This document shows positions 41,436 through 49,655 of a stretch of DNA of 64,000 nucleotides, one piece after another; position 1 is the stretch's first letter; each line of letters starts with the position of its first letter. Location of the stretch: NCBI RefSeq assembly GCF_001279775.1, contig NZ_LGDG01000223.1:17163-81162 (forward strand). The letters are read 5' to 3'. A program made the translations under genes and the position numbers. The notes beneath the pieces are model-generated. The model was not told the DNA's origin. It made no database searches and saw nothing but the letters and a program-made list of their open reading frames with translations. This DNA comes from Streptomyces sp. MMG1533. Lineage in GTDB: Bacteria > Actinomycetota > Actinomycetes > Streptomycetales > Streptomycetaceae.

Positions 41436-43868
41436 CTAGGCGGGCATGAGGGCCCGGATTGCTGCGGTGATCCGGCGGGACAGGTAGACGTGCCCGGCGT
41501 CGTTGGGGTGGATCGCGTCGGCGCCGATGTACGCGGCAGCGTTCGCCGTCGTGATGAACGCGCCGTGCGTGGCCACGAGCGCGCCGGACGCGTCGTAGCA
41601 GGAGCCGGTGACGGGTGAGATGAACGGGAACCCGGCCGCCGCGGCTGCGGTGCGCAGCGTCGTGTCCGTGTTGGTGATGGACGCGCCCGGTGACCCGGTC
41701 GGGGACCAGCAGCCGATGACGTACACCTCGCAGGCCGGTAGCCCGGCCTTGATGGCCGCGTACAGGGAGGCCGCTGCGGTGGCGATCGTCGTCTGGTTGC
41801 CGGTGTTGTCGTTGTAGCCCGCCCACACGATCAGCCTGGACGGCGTCCAGCCGATGACGTCCGTGTTGACCCGGTCGGCGAGCGTGGCGTAGGACCCGGC
41901 GGTGATGTAGCCGGTGCCGCCTCGGGCCTCGTCCCACACGTCGGTGGAGCCGAGGAGGCGGGCGGCACGCTGAACCCAGGTGCCGGCGCCGCCGCCGGCG
42001 TTCTGGTTGCTGCCGTCGGAGAGGCTGTCGCCGAACACCGCCAGCCGCCCGCCCTGAGCGGGGACGCCCCACAGGGTGGCGGTGGGCGGGATGTAGATCC
42101 CGCCGAACGGCACGGTGTAGAAGTCGAACCTGATGCGGCGCGGTGCCGACGTGCCAAGGTCGACGGTCATCAGGTGCGTGCTGCCCGCCGTGGTGCCGCC
42201 GACGGCCTGCATCAGATCGGTGACTTTGCGGCCGTCGATCGACAGCCGGTAGGTGCCCGCCGTCTGGTAGTTGAAGCGCAGCTGGAAGGTCTGCGCGTCG
42301 GTCCCGAACTCCAGCGACCACACAGCCTGGCTGCTGGTGAGGTTGCCGCGGGTGTTGGGGTAGCGGGAGGTCGGCAGTACATACCCGGAGTCGGGGGTGC
42401 CGGTGCCGACCTGGAAGCCGCCGGCGCCGAGGTAGGTGAACGGGCCGGTCACGTCCGTGCCGCTGAGAGCCACTCCGGCGGGCGAGTAGCGGATGTACCC
42501 GGACGTCGGCGTGCCGGTCTGCGCGACGCTGATCGTGGGCGCCGTGCCGGTGTACACGCTGTCGGCGGTGACCGGGTCCGGCAGGTCGCGGCGCCGCCAC
42601 GGGTTCGCGATCCCGGGGACGCTGGTGTTGTCGATGAGGCCGACCGCATCCAGGGCGGCGAGCGCGTTCGCGAGGGCGGTTCCGTCGGCTCGGGAGCCTG
42701 GCACGGTCTGCTGGGCTACCGGCGCCGCGCCGTACAGGCCGACCGTGTTGGCGGCGCCATCCAGGACATGCCGGACCGTCCCGTACAGGGTGTCGACATG
42801 TTCGACCTTCCCTGCGATCTGCGTGTTCAGGGCGTCCGCGCTGAAGCGCAGGTAGCTCCGCTGCGTCCCGTCGAAGGCGGGGCCGGACCAGTTGGAGATC
42901 AGCAGGTCCGATCCGGTCGCCTCCAGATCGAGGGCGCCGCCGCCCCTCCGGAATCGGTAGCCCTTCCCCGTTCCCAGAACGGAGAGATCAGCTCCGTTGA
43001 CCGTCACCGCACCGGTGAAGGTCGCCCCGGTCTTGTCCGCCTTGAGCGGCAGTGCGGTCTCGAGGCCGTCGATCCTCGTGTCGAGGTCGGTAACGTCCCC
43101 TTGGAGGGTGGTGACGGTTCCGGTCAGGGTGGTGACGACGGTGGTGGTCGCGAACTGGCCGTTCGCCCACGCCCGGTCGCCGTGCGGGTCCGTTGCTGTC
43201 GCGTGTGCCGTGACCTTGCCGGTGGCGTCGGAGCCGGCTGCTGCGACTGCGCCGGCTTGTGCGCTGTCGGCTTTCGCCTGGGCGCCGGACGTGGTTTCGA
43301 GTTGGGCGGTGTCCGGGATGCCGTGGACGTCTGCTGTGTCCGCCGAGTGGGCGGCGACTTTCGCGGTCGCGTCTGCGGCGGCGGTGGTCTGGGCGGTGGC
43401 GGCTGCTCCGGCGGGGTCGAATGCGTCGATCGTCGCCGGGGACAGCTGCGGGTTCGGGTAGGTGCCGGTGAGCGCACCGCCCGCGGCCCCGGTGGGGGGT
43501 GTGGAGGTGCCGCTGCCGTCGGGTTCGGAGACGGGCGCGAGTGTCGACAGGTCGACTGTGGCGCCGAGGGTGGACGGCAGGTCGATCCAGTAGATGGCGC
43601 GTGTACCGCCGGAGGGCTGCTCATCCACCCGCCACCGCCAGCCGGCGGGCTGGACGTCGGTGTCGTTGGTGCACAGCAGGGTGACGCTGAACTTGCCGTC
43701 GGCGTCGAGGGTGATGGAGCCGCCGCCGCTGTAGATCGCCTGCTGTGTGGAGTCGACGAGCCGCGCGGACGGGGTGAGGACGACACGGCCCGTGCGGGCG
43801 GTGCCTGCGACGGGGACGGGGAAGGTGCCGGTCAGCGTGATCGTGGAGGCGCCACTCGGGAAGGCCAC
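41436..43868 (-). CDS. Large tail fibre with C-terminal SGNH hydrolase
   Basis: 810 residues. N-terminal virion-binding domain, then an Ala-rich stalk (about 150-260), a fibre body, and a C-terminal SGNH/GDSL esterase: GDSLSDG (about 613, Ser nucleophile), AGYNDN (about 685, Asn) and DAIHPNDAGH (about 784, Asp/His). All four blocks look intact. Family members deacetylate polysaccharides, so the fibre likely trims O-acetylated wall or capsule sugar during adsorption. GTG 43868 has GAGGAGG six bases upstream; the open frame extends further but lacks support. Confidence 0.87.
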   Translation of the reverse strand: MAFPSGASTITLTGTFPVPVAGTARTGRVVLTPSARLVDSTQQAIYSGGGSITLDADGKFSVTLLCTNDTDVQPAGWRWRVDEQPSGGTRAIYWIDLPSTLGATVDLSTLAPVSEPDGSGTSTPPTGAAGGALTGTYPNPQLSPATIDAFDPAGAAATAQTTAAADATAKVAAHSADTADVHGIPDTAQLETTSGAQAKADSAQAGAVAAAGSDATGKVTAHATATDPHGDRAWANGQFATTTVVTTLTGTVTTLQGDVTDLDTRIDGLETALPLKADKTGATFTGAVTVNGADLSVLGTGKGYRFRRGGGALDLEATGSDLLISNWSGPAFDGTQRSYLRFSADALNTQIAGKVEHVDTLYGTVRHVLDGAANTVGLYGAAPVAQQTVPGSRADGTALANALAALDAVGLIDNTSVPGIANPWRRRDLPDPVTADSVYTGTAPTISVAQTGTPTSGYIRYSPAGVALSGTDVTGPFTYLGAGGFQVGTGTPDSGYVLPTSRYPNTRGNLTSSQAVWSLEFGTDAQTFQLRFNYQTAGTYRLSIDGRKVTDLMQAVGGTTAGSTHLMTVDLGTSAPRRIRFDFYTVPFGGIYIPPTATLWGVPAQGGRLAVFGDSLSDGSNQNAGGGAGTWVQRAARLLGSTDVWDEARGGTGYITAGSYATLADRVNTDVIGWTPSRLIVWAGYNDNTGNQTTIATAAASLYAAIKAGLPACEVYVIGCWSPTGSPGASITNTDTTLRTAAAAAGFPFISPVTGSCYDASGALVATHGAFITTANAAAYIGADAIHPNDAGHVYLSRRITAAIRALMPA

Positions 43869-43962
43869 GGCCACCTCCTCGGGGTGTCCCGCCGCCCGAG
43901 ACGGGGGCGTTACGGGCGGCGGGACGTCGGGGCGTGGGACCGGGCGCCCCCCGGGGGGGGTG

Positions 43963-43997
43963 CGTCCGCCTGGCCCCCCACTAGGACCAGGCGGACG
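43963..43997. terminator. Hairpin upstream of fibre operon
   Basis: CGTCCGCCTGG (43963-43973) pairs perfectly with CCAGGCGGACG (43987-43997), a strong 11-bp stem. It ends the small gene at 44056 and separates the phage and plasmid-like halves. Confidence 0.7.
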
Positions 43998-44055
43998 AGC
44001 GGGCCGAGCGCGTGGCGCTTCAAGGCCCGGCCTGCGCCTCGCCAGCGCAGGGGAT

Positions 44056-44301
44056 CTAGGCGGCGTGGGGTGCCCGCTGAGGCATCGGCCGGTAGGAAGC
44101 GGCGCATGTCTGGACTTCAGGGAGGGCGTACATGGTCTTGTACTCGTGGCCCTGGCCGGAGTATTCGCCGGGTCGCCCCCTGAATCGGCGGATCTTCCCG
44201 CGCCGCGCCCATTGCCGGATGACAGGGCCGGGGACCCCGGTCGCAGCCACGGCCTCGTGCTCGAAAACCAGATCCTCGGGGTACAGCTCAGCGAGGTGCA
44301 T
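44056..44301 (-). CDS. Small MerR/excisionase-like DNA-binding protein
   Basis: 81 residues with a MerR-like helix-turn-helix (FEHEAVAATGVPGPVIRQWARRGKIRRFRG) and YALPEV. Excisionases and small phage regulators often have this form. The ATG has GGGGG about 6 bases upstream. Confidence 0.65.
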   Translation of the reverse strand: MHLAELYPEDLVFEHEAVAATGVPGPVIRQWARRGKIRRFRGRPGEYSGQGHEYKTMYALPEVQTCAASYRPMPQRAPHAA

Positions 44302-44323
44302 CGCCCACCCCCAAGCAAGCAGA

Positions 44324-44349
44324 AAGCCCCCGGCGGAAGCTGGGGGCTT
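44324..44349 (-). terminator. Terminator
   Basis: AAGCCCCC (44324-44331) and GGGGGCTT (44342-44349) form a perfect stem. On the minus strand GGGGGC is followed by TTTCT. It ends the zinc-ribbon gene at 44436. Confidence 0.7.
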
Positions 44350-44435
44350 AAGAGGTCTGCGGACACACTTGTGTTCCGGCGAGGCCACTGTGACATACGA
44401 ACGATCAACAGTGCAAGCGCTGACCCGAGCTTGGC

Positions 44436-45095
44436 CTACGCGGCTGCTCTCTCGGCGAGCGGCAGGTCGAGAACTTCCGTGCGCGCGTACTGAGTCGAGC
44501 AGCCGCGACACCTTGCACCGGGGGTAGAAACGGTGACCCGCAATACGGTGCCGCACGGGCAGGCGACAGCGATCGGACGCTCGGGGCGTTCACCCGTGAT
44601 CTGGCGCTCGCATTGCCGGACCAGGGCGGCGACTTCCTGCGCGAACTCACCGAATGCCGGGTGCGTGCTCGCGGCTCCTTCAAGGTTGACGCGCAACGCG
44701 TGGACGGCCTCGTCGAGTTGCTGCTGCAGGCCGCCGTTCCATCGCGGGTGACGCCAGCCGAAGTGCTCGTGCCAGTCGACCTGCCAGGTTTGCAGGATGG
44801 TGACGACGCCACCGCGGGCCATGAGGCTGAGCGGTTCGAGGCGCAGCGGCAAGGGCGGGGTGCGCGATACGGACACGACCTGGCCGTCGCCGCCTCGCCC
44901 GGGGACGAGCCGGTCGGCGAGTTGGGCATACAGACCGTCGGGGCCCGGGAGTTGCCGGAGGGCGAGATCGATGCGGTCCTGGCAGAGCCGACAGGCGGTG
45001 CGCCCGAGTTCGTCATGGCGGAGTTGGCGTCCACAGGGATCGCAGGTCGGCCATTCATAGTCGAACTCTGCGGCGGGGGTGGGGTGGTCGTACAC
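44436..45095 (-). CDS. Zinc-ribbon regulator-like phage/plasmid protein
   Basis: 219 residues with two Cys clusters: N-terminal CDPCGRQL..CRLCQD and C-terminal CPCGTVLRV..CRGCSTQY. The middle is helical. I recall this two-ribbon layout from proteins of Streptomyces phages and integrative elements, function unknown. GTG 45095 has GAGGAG upstream. A palindromic operator-like block lies about 50 bp before the start. Confidence 0.65.
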   Translation of the reverse strand: MYDHPTPAAEFDYEWPTCDPCGRQLRHDELGRTACRLCQDRIDLALRQLPGPDGLYAQLADRLVPGRGGDGQVVSVSRTPPLPLRLEPLSLMARGGVVTILQTWQVDWHEHFGWRHPRWNGGLQQQLDEAVHALRVNLEGAASTHPAFGEFAQEVAALVRQCERQITGERPERPIAVACPCGTVLRVTVSTPGARCRGCSTQYARTEVLDLPLAERAAA

Positions 45096-45137
45096 GGCAG
45101 GCTCCTCGTGCGGTGCGGGAAGCAGGTGACGCAATAG

Positions 45138-45189
45138 GCCAATGGTGCACCACGAGGTTGACAACGCTGGGCCATTGGCTCAGTGGTGC
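45138..45189. promoter_or_regulatory. Operator-like dyads upstream of zinc-ribbon gene
   Basis: GCCAATGG (45138-45145) and CCATTGGC (45172-45179) form an inverted repeat. GCACCAC (45147-45153) and GTGGTGC (45183-45189) form a second one at nearly the same spacing. TGGTGCACCA (45143-45152) is itself a perfect palindrome. Confidence 0.5.
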
Positions 45190-45204
45190 CGCGCACACGC
45201 CTGC

Positions 45205-45234
45205 GGCCCTGTCCCGGTCGGCGGGGGCAGGGCC
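45205..45234. terminator. Hairpin
   Basis: GGCCCTG (45205-45211) and CAGGGCC (45228-45234), with further C/G pairs inside, directly 3' of the minus-strand gene at 45242. Confidence 0.55.
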
Positions 45235-45241
45235 ACGGTGT

Positions 45242-45478
45242 TCATGCGGCTTTCTGGTTGTTGCTGGCGATGGCTTGCGCGCAGCCCCTGCAGTCGCGGA
45301 TGGTTCCGAAGGTGTAGGCGTCGGTCTTGTAGCCGGTTTTCCCGCAGGCGGCGTGTAGGAGGTCCCACCAGCGGTTGTTGTCGGGCCTTCGGGTGCGGTG
45401 TCGGGTGCGGCCGTTGACGAAACGGACGCCTCGGATCGGGTACTGCTCGGCGACCGTCGGGGCGGGCGGGGCAGTCAT
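45242..45478 (-). CDS. Small Cys/Trp protein
   Basis: 78 residues with WWDLLHAACGKTGYKTD and DCRGCAQ, a possible zinc site. It abuts the gene at 45478 by one base. Confidence 0.5.
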   Translation of the reverse strand: MTAPPAPTVAEQYPIRGVRFVNGRTRHRTRRPDNNRWWDLLHAACGKTGYKTDAYTFGTIRDCRGCAQAIASNNQKAA

Positions 45479-45642
45479 TAGTCCTCGTCTCCGTGCGCGT
45501 GGGCCAGGAGGCGGTGCAGCGTCCAGGCAGGGTCGTTGCCGGTCTTGGCGACGGCGCCGAGGACGTCGCGGAGGGCGTGCGCCTCGACGTCGGTCAGTTC
45601 CACGGTCGTCGTGCCGTCGTTCTTTACGGTGACCATTCGCAT
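45478..45642 (-). CDS. Small helical protein
   Basis: 54 residues (MRMVTVKNDGTTTVELTDVE..). The segment ELTDVEAHALRDVLGAV recurs in several small actinophage proteins I have seen. Function unknown. RBS GAGGA. Confidence 0.5.
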   Translation of the reverse strand: MRMVTVKNDGTTTVELTDVEAHALRDVLGAVAKTGNDPAWTLHRLLAHAHGDED

Positions 45643-45644
45643 GG

Positions 45645-45776
45645 CTAGTCCTCGTCTCGGTCGGTCCAGTACGCCCGGTCGTATCGGGCTGCGGTGCGGG
45701 GGTCGTCGTCCCAGTCGTGCAGCCGGGGCTCGGTCGGCAGCGGCGGGGCGGGCTCGGGCTCGGGTGGTGCGGTCAT
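45645..45776 (-). CDS. 43-residue acidic protein
   Basis: MTAPPEPEPAPPLPTEPRL then WDDDPRTAARYDRAYW. It sits between two tightly packed genes, overlapping the metallopeptidase stop by 4 bases, which supports real translation. No domain. Confidence 0.45.
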   Translation of the reverse strand: MTAPPEPEPAPPLPTEPRLHDWDDDPRTAARYDRAYWTDRDED

Positions 45777-46582
45777 GCGGGTCCCTGTCGTACATCGCCC
45801 ATCCAGATGTGACGGCCCTCTTCGTCGAGGCGGCGAGCGGTCTGACGGGCGTCAACCTCGGCGCGTTCGAAGGTGCGCCAGAACTCGGGGCCGTGCGAGG
45901 TGCCGCCGGGGCGGGTGGCATGCGTGAGTTCGTGGGTGAGAACGTGGCGGACCAGGGGCGGGTCGAGCTGGAGGGTCTGCCAGGCGATGGTGACGTCGTC
46001 GCGCCCAGGTCGACCGTCGTGCTTGCCCCACCGGGTGCGGCCGATGTTCCCGACCTTCACCGTGGGCATGGGGCGGCGGGGTGCCATGCGGGACCAGATC
46101 TGTTCAGCCTCGACCTGAATCCAGGCGGTTCCCTCGCGGATGTACCAGTCGATGAACGTCGTCGCCGCGTTCGGCACGGCGGTGGAGTCGAGTTCGAACC
46201 AGTAGCCGGTGCCGTAGCCGGAGGCGTGGCGCAGCTTCACGTCCGGGTTGTCGACCAGGCGCAGGCGAGCGGAGCGACCCAGCCACAGGAAGCCTTCACC
46301 GCCGATGAAGGTTTTAACGGGGTGGCCGGGCACGCATTTCTTGGCCTTGTTCAGCATGACGCCGATCCGGTCCCGGTTCTTTGACAAGAGCCGGAGCACT
46401 TCGCCGGGTGTGGCGTCGGCGGGGACTTGCAGGGTGATGCCGTCGTCTCCCGGGCTCATGGCCATGCCGAGGGTCTTACGCCGAGCGCTGATCTGGATAT
46501 GAGTAACGTGCTTGGCGAGGCGGGGGTCGGTGGCGAGGGCTTCACGGATTGCCTCGGCCGTTACGGCGGCGGGAGCGGTCAT
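45773..46582 (-). CDS. YgjP/SprT-like zinc metallopeptidase
   Basis: 269 residues. C-terminal metallopeptidase core: RWGKHDGRPGRDDVTIAWQ, then HVLTHELTHA (HExxH, His/Glu about 214-218) and GPEFWRTF, the WG..HExxH..FW arrangement of the YgjP/DUF45 group. The N-terminal ~130 residues are beta/alpha and unassigned. SprT-like proteases act in DNA-protein crosslink repair; YgjP-like ones recur beside restriction systems. The substrate here is unknown. Confidence 0.8.
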   Translation of the reverse strand: MTAPAAVTAEAIREALATDPRLAKHVTHIQISARRKTLGMAMSPGDDGITLQVPADATPGEVLRLLSKNRDRIGVMLNKAKKCVPGHPVKTFIGGEGFLWLGRSARLRLVDNPDVKLRHASGYGTGYWFELDSTAVPNAATTFIDWYIREGTAWIQVEAEQIWSRMAPRRPMPTVKVGNIGRTRWGKHDGRPGRDDVTIAWQTLQLDPPLVRHVLTHELTHATRPGGTSHGPEFWRTFERAEVDARQTARRLDEEGRHIWMGDVRQGPA

Positions 46583-46863
46583 CGTTCCCCCTTCCTGAGT
46601 CCGGGCAAGTCGGCCCATCCGATGATGAGTCCGGGATTGCACGCGGCCAGCTGCTTGTTCGCCCCGGCGATCCGCCCGTACAGCGTCTGCGCGGCTTCGT
46701 ACCGGATGGCCGGGTGGCAGACGGCGTGGGTGCGGCTGGTGAGCAGCCTCCCGCACAGGGCCGCCTCCCCGACCGCCTCACGCACGTGGGGCGGGAGTTG
46801 GCGGCCGGCGAGCAGGGCCACCGCGTCCGGGACCGGGACGGTACGCGGCGGGCGGGCGATCAC
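46579..46863 (-). CDS. Hypothetical protein
   Basis: 94 residues, helical (YEAAQTLYGRIAGANKQLAAC). ATGA overlaps link it to both neighbours. Confidence 0.5.
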   Translation of the reverse strand: MIARPPRTVPVPDAVALLAGRQLPPHVREAVGEAALCGRLLTSRTHAVCHPAIRYEAAQTLYGRIAGANKQLAACNPGLIIGWADLPGLRKGER

Positions 46864-47246
46864 GACGGGTCCTCGGCGGTAACTTCCGCATGCGCGATGT
46901 CGCGGATCTGGTCCGGCGTGTAGAGGCCACCGTTGCGCCAGTCGCCGGGAAGCTGATCAACCAGGGCGTCGCGTATGGCATCCCGCAGCGCGTTGTAGTG
47001 CCCGCGGGTGCCGTCGCGGCGGGTTTGCCTCCATTCGGCCTGCCACATCGCCAGACCTTCCCTGTTCTCGGGCAGGAAGTAGGTGGCGGGATCGAGGTCG
47101 AACATGCCGTACAGCACAGCTCGTTCGCTGATGCGGGCCCGCCCGTCGCGGTAGATGCCGTACCGCTCGACCATTCCTTGGGTGATGTCGGCGAGTCGAA
47201 GGAGGGCCTTCGCCAGTTCTGAGGCATCGATCTGGTTGGCGGTCAC
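46860..47246 (-). CDS. Hypothetical protein
   Basis: 128 residues (VTANQIDASELAKALLRLAD..) with LDPATYFLPENREGLAMWQAEW and an acidic tail. GTG 47246 follows AAGGA. No function assigned. Confidence 0.5.
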   Translation of the reverse strand: MTANQIDASELAKALLRLADITQGMVERYGIYRDGRARISERAVLYGMFDLDPATYFLPENREGLAMWQAEWRQTRRDGTRGHYNALRDAIRDALVDQLPGDWRNGGLYTPDQIRDIAHAEVTAEDPS

Positions 47247-47275
47247 GGCGGGTTCCTTACGCGTAGGTGGCGGTG

Positions 47276-47983
47276 TCAGTCGAGGTCGGCGATGAGGACG
47301 GTGGCGTTGTCGGCGTACTGGCCGGCGTGGTCGATGGCGGCCTGGGTGAAGTCGCGGGCCGCTTCGGTGGGGGTGCCGATCAGGTAGTCGGACAGGGTGC
47401 GGCAGGAGTCTTCGAGGGGCTCGTAGGCGCCATCGGACGCCAACAGCAGGCGGCAGCCGTCGGCATGCCGGGTGACCGTTTCGATGGCCGGGTGGCCGGA
47501 GTGGTCGATCGTCTCCGTGTCGGTGTCGGTGCCGCCGAGGCAGGAGGTGATGAGGTTGCGGTTGCCGCCCCGGACGCGGCGCAGGTTGTGGTCTTCGGTG
47601 AGGCGGGTCAGGGTTCCGGTGGGGGTGAGGAGGTAGGCGCGGGAGTCGCCGCACCAGGCGACGGTGAGGGGCTTGCCGGGGGCAGCGACTGCGACGACGG
47701 CGCACGCGGCGGGCATCCGGTCGCGGGTCCACGGGTCTCGCTGGGCGCGCTGGCGGGCGATGTTGGTGTAGACGGTGCGCAAGCCGGCCTCGGCGTCGCC
47801 ATGGCGGGCGGCCACCACTGCGAGGCGGCGGGTGGTGGCGAGGGTCCATCGGCGTACCGCGGGGGTGGAGCCGATGCCGTCGCAGAGGACGTAGGCACGC
47901 GCGCCGTTGTGGGTGTACGTCGCGGTAGCGTCGCACTGGTGGGAGCGGTCGCCGATCAGCTGGGCGGTGGCGTGGTTTCCCAT
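47276..47983 (-). CDS. PP2C-type protein phosphatase
   Basis: 235 residues with the PP2C metal-binding motifs: VLCDGIGST (DG, about 34), WCGDSRAYLL (about 110), LLASDGAYE (about 183) and the final DNATVLI (about 226). This is the minimal soluble catalytic domain without sensor or membrane part. Streptomyces chromosomes carry many PP2C phosphatases, usually opposing Hanks-type kinases or anti-sigma systems; no kinase is adjacent. Possible roles: blocking host kinase-based defence or controlling element genes. Confidence 0.85.
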   Translation of the reverse strand: MGNHATAQLIGDRSHQCDATATYTHNGARAYVLCDGIGSTPAVRRWTLATTRRLAVVAARHGDAEAGLRTVYTNIARQRAQRDPWTRDRMPAACAVVAVAAPGKPLTVAWCGDSRAYLLTPTGTLTRLTEDHNLRRVRGGNRNLITSCLGGTDTDTETIDHSGHPAIETVTRHADGCRLLLASDGAYEPLEDSCRTLSDYLIGTPTEAARDFTQAAIDHAGQYADNATVLIADLD

Positions 47984-48028
47984 GGCGTTCTCCGGGTCGG
48001 CGAGCGGGAGGCGAGCGGCGAAGTTGGT

Positions 48029-48415
48029 TTAGGCGGCCTCCGCGAAGTTGGCGCGGTCAGCGAGGTGCCGGGTGGCCTTGTAGCTGCGGAGGCCGACAAG
48101 CAACGCCGGGTCGGCGGGGGCGTATACGTGAACGTGGATCCAGCGGCCGGTGGTGCGGTGCCGGGCCCACACGCGGATGGCGTCGCCGCCGTGCGTCTTG
48201 CGGTACGCCTTGGCGACGTGCCGCCCGTACCAGGACTGCTGACCGTCGGGGAGGTCGCCACCGCCGAAACGGTCGAGAGCATCGCCGGTGCGGATGAGCT
48301 GCCCGCCGTCGACGAGGACGGCGACGATGCCGGAGATGCAGCAGTACCGGAGGGCCTTGACGGCGGTGCGGGCGGCCGTCTTGGTGCGACTGCGGAGCTT
48401 GGCGGTGGCGAGCAT
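48029..48415 (-). CDS. Basic hypothetical protein
   Basis: 128 residues, N-terminus very basic (KLRSRTKTAARTAVKALR) followed by a short hydrophobic segment (GIVAVLVDGG) and a beta region (IRVWARHRTTGRWIHVHVYAP). Function unknown. Confidence 0.55.
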   Translation of the reverse strand: MLATAKLRSRTKTAARTAVKALRYCCISGIVAVLVDGGQLIRTGDALDRFGGGDLPDGQQSWYGRHVAKAYRKTHGGDAIRVWARHRTTGRWIHVHVYAPADPALLVGLRSYKATRHLADRANFAEAA

Positions 48416-48455
48416 CTGCGGGTCCCCCTTGGTGCGGGTGTGCGGTGGATCGGCG

Positions 48456-48479
48456 GGCCCGGCCGGTGAAGGCCGGGCC
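48456..48479. terminator. Terminator
   Basis: GGCCCGGCC (48456-48464) and GGCCGGGCC (48471-48479) pair perfectly with a GGTGAA loop, just 3' of the minus-strand gene at 48500. Confidence 0.65.
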
Positions 48480-48499
48480 GCGTGGGGCGTCTCACGGGT

Positions 48500-48853
48500 T
48501 CAGGTGAGCAGGGTGAGGGCTGGGGCGAGTTCGTTGTCGCCGTAGGCGTGCCTGCGTCCGGACGGCTCGCCATCGAGGACGACGCCGTAGTCACCCCACT
48601 CGTCGGGGAGATTGGCGACGGTGCCGAACGTTCCGGCCGGGAAAGGGGTGGCGGGCGAGAGGCCGAGGGTGTCCACGGTGGTGCGGACGCGCTGCCCAAT
48701 TCGGAACCGTCCAGCGTGAACCTCGACGTCAGGGCGTTCGCCCTGCCTGGCAGCAAGGAATCCAGAGACCAGCTGATTGCAGGTGCGCCCCTCCCCGGTG
48801 TCCTGCTCGGCGAGTTCGAGGATGGCCTTCCAGGTTTTGCGAGTGGTCTGCAT
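48500..48853 (-). CDS. Hypothetical protein with SH3-like region
   Basis: 117 residues; VHAGRFRIGQRVRTTVDTLGL and TVANLPDEWGDYGVVLDG form a KOW/SH3-like barrel pattern. ATG 48853 follows GGGGAGA. It is divergent from the HTH gene at 49010 across the palindrome array. Confidence 0.55.
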   Translation of the reverse strand: MQTTRKTWKAILELAEQDTGEGRTCNQLVSGFLAARQGERPDVEVHAGRFRIGQRVRTTVDTLGLSPATPFPAGTFGTVANLPDEWGDYGVVLDGEPSGRRHAYGDNELAPALTLLT

Positions 48854-48898
48854 TTCCGTCTCCCCTGCTGGTCTCCCTGGCGATAACTCCACTCTAGA

Positions 48899-48997
48899 GG
48901 CCAACATGTTGGCCATGCAAGAGGCCACCACGTTGGCCTCCATGATTCTTTAGGTCCCCCAACACAAGTGGCCTTCCCGTTGGCCAACGCGTTGTGC
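48899..48997. promoter_or_regulatory. Operator array GGCCAAC-N2-GTTGGCC
   Basis: GGCCAACATGTTGGCC (48899-48914) is a perfect 16-bp palindrome. Variants follow: GGCCACCACGTTGGCC (48923-48938, 14/16), GGCCTTCCCGTTGGCC (48970-48985, 12/16) and an overlapping GGCCAACGCGTTGTGC (48982-48997, 12/16). They occupy the divergent promoter between 48853 and 49010. Confidence 0.75.
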
Positions 48998-49009
48998 GAA
49001 CATGAGCCC

Positions 49010-49291
49010 ATGGCCACCGACCACACACCCGACGACGAAAACCAGCGGATCTACGCCCGCCACAAGCGCCACCACGAAGCCGCCAAAGCCGAACTCGAAG
49101 AAGTCCGCAAGCGGGCGGCAGACGACCTGCTCGCCGGGTCCACACCCGCCGAACTCGCCAAACTGACCGGGCTATCCGACGAGTTCTTCCGACGCATCGC
49201 CCGCAACGTCGGCGCCGAACGGAAGCGGGAACCCACCGTCGGCCGCGAGATCGAAGCCAAGCGCGCCCAAGCTGCGGAACCGAGCAAATGA
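49010..49291 (+). CDS. Small HTH protein, probable repressor
   Basis: 93 residues: a charged helix (RHKRHHEAAKAELEEVRKRA) and a compact helix-turn-helix (STPAELAKLTGLSDEFFRRIARNVG). The palindrome array immediately upstream makes autoregulation likely. It is coupled to the next gene by a 4-base overlap. Confidence 0.65.
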   Translation: MATDHTPDDENQRIYARHKRHHEAAKAELEEVRKRAADDLLAGSTPAELAKLTGLSDEFFRRIARNVGAERKREPTVGREIEAKRAQAAEPSK

Positions 49292-49602
49292 CCCCGGAGC
49301 AGGCCGCCATGGTCGACTTCCTGCGCCAGCAGTACGCCGACAAGCTCGACATCGCCCAGTCGATGGCCAGAGCCTTCACGATGAGCGCAGGTGCCGACCT
49401 CGGGCTGCAGCCGGCCGACGCGGCACAGCAGGCCCGCAGCAGAGTCCACGCCGCCGAAACCCGCACCCGGTTCCTCGACGAGACCGTCGTCCCCTACCTG
49501 GGTACGGCTGGCCCGACGGGCAGGATCGCCGACATCCAGCTGCGGCTCCTCGCTGACGAGCACCGCGGAGCGCGCGGCTACGACGAGACGTGGCGCCCGT
49601 AG
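49288..49602 (+). CDS. DUF6221-like protein
   Basis: 104 residues with helices and a C-terminal LRLLADEHRGARGYDETWRP, the closing pattern of DUF6221 proteins widespread in Streptomyces. Function unknown; forms an operon with the HTH gene. Confidence 0.65.
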   Translation: MTPEQAAMVDFLRQQYADKLDIAQSMARAFTMSAGADLGLQPADAAQQARSRVHAAETRTRFLDETVVPYLGTAGPTGRIADIQLRLLADEHRGARGYDETWRP

Positions 49603-49655
49603 CCGCTTCCCGGATTCGGCCCCCGCTCCCCCACCCGCCGCGCCACACTGCGGGT

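Noticed and set aside
40246..42600. 784-codon Arg/His/Gly-rich frame overlapping the fibre genes
   Set aside because: It runs in another frame of three genes with clear motifs and has no recognisable domain.
45165..45235. GGCTCAGTGGT, like a tRNA D-arm
   Set aside because: No TTC-type T-arm or 7-bp acceptor pairing follows; the sequence is better explained as operator dyads.
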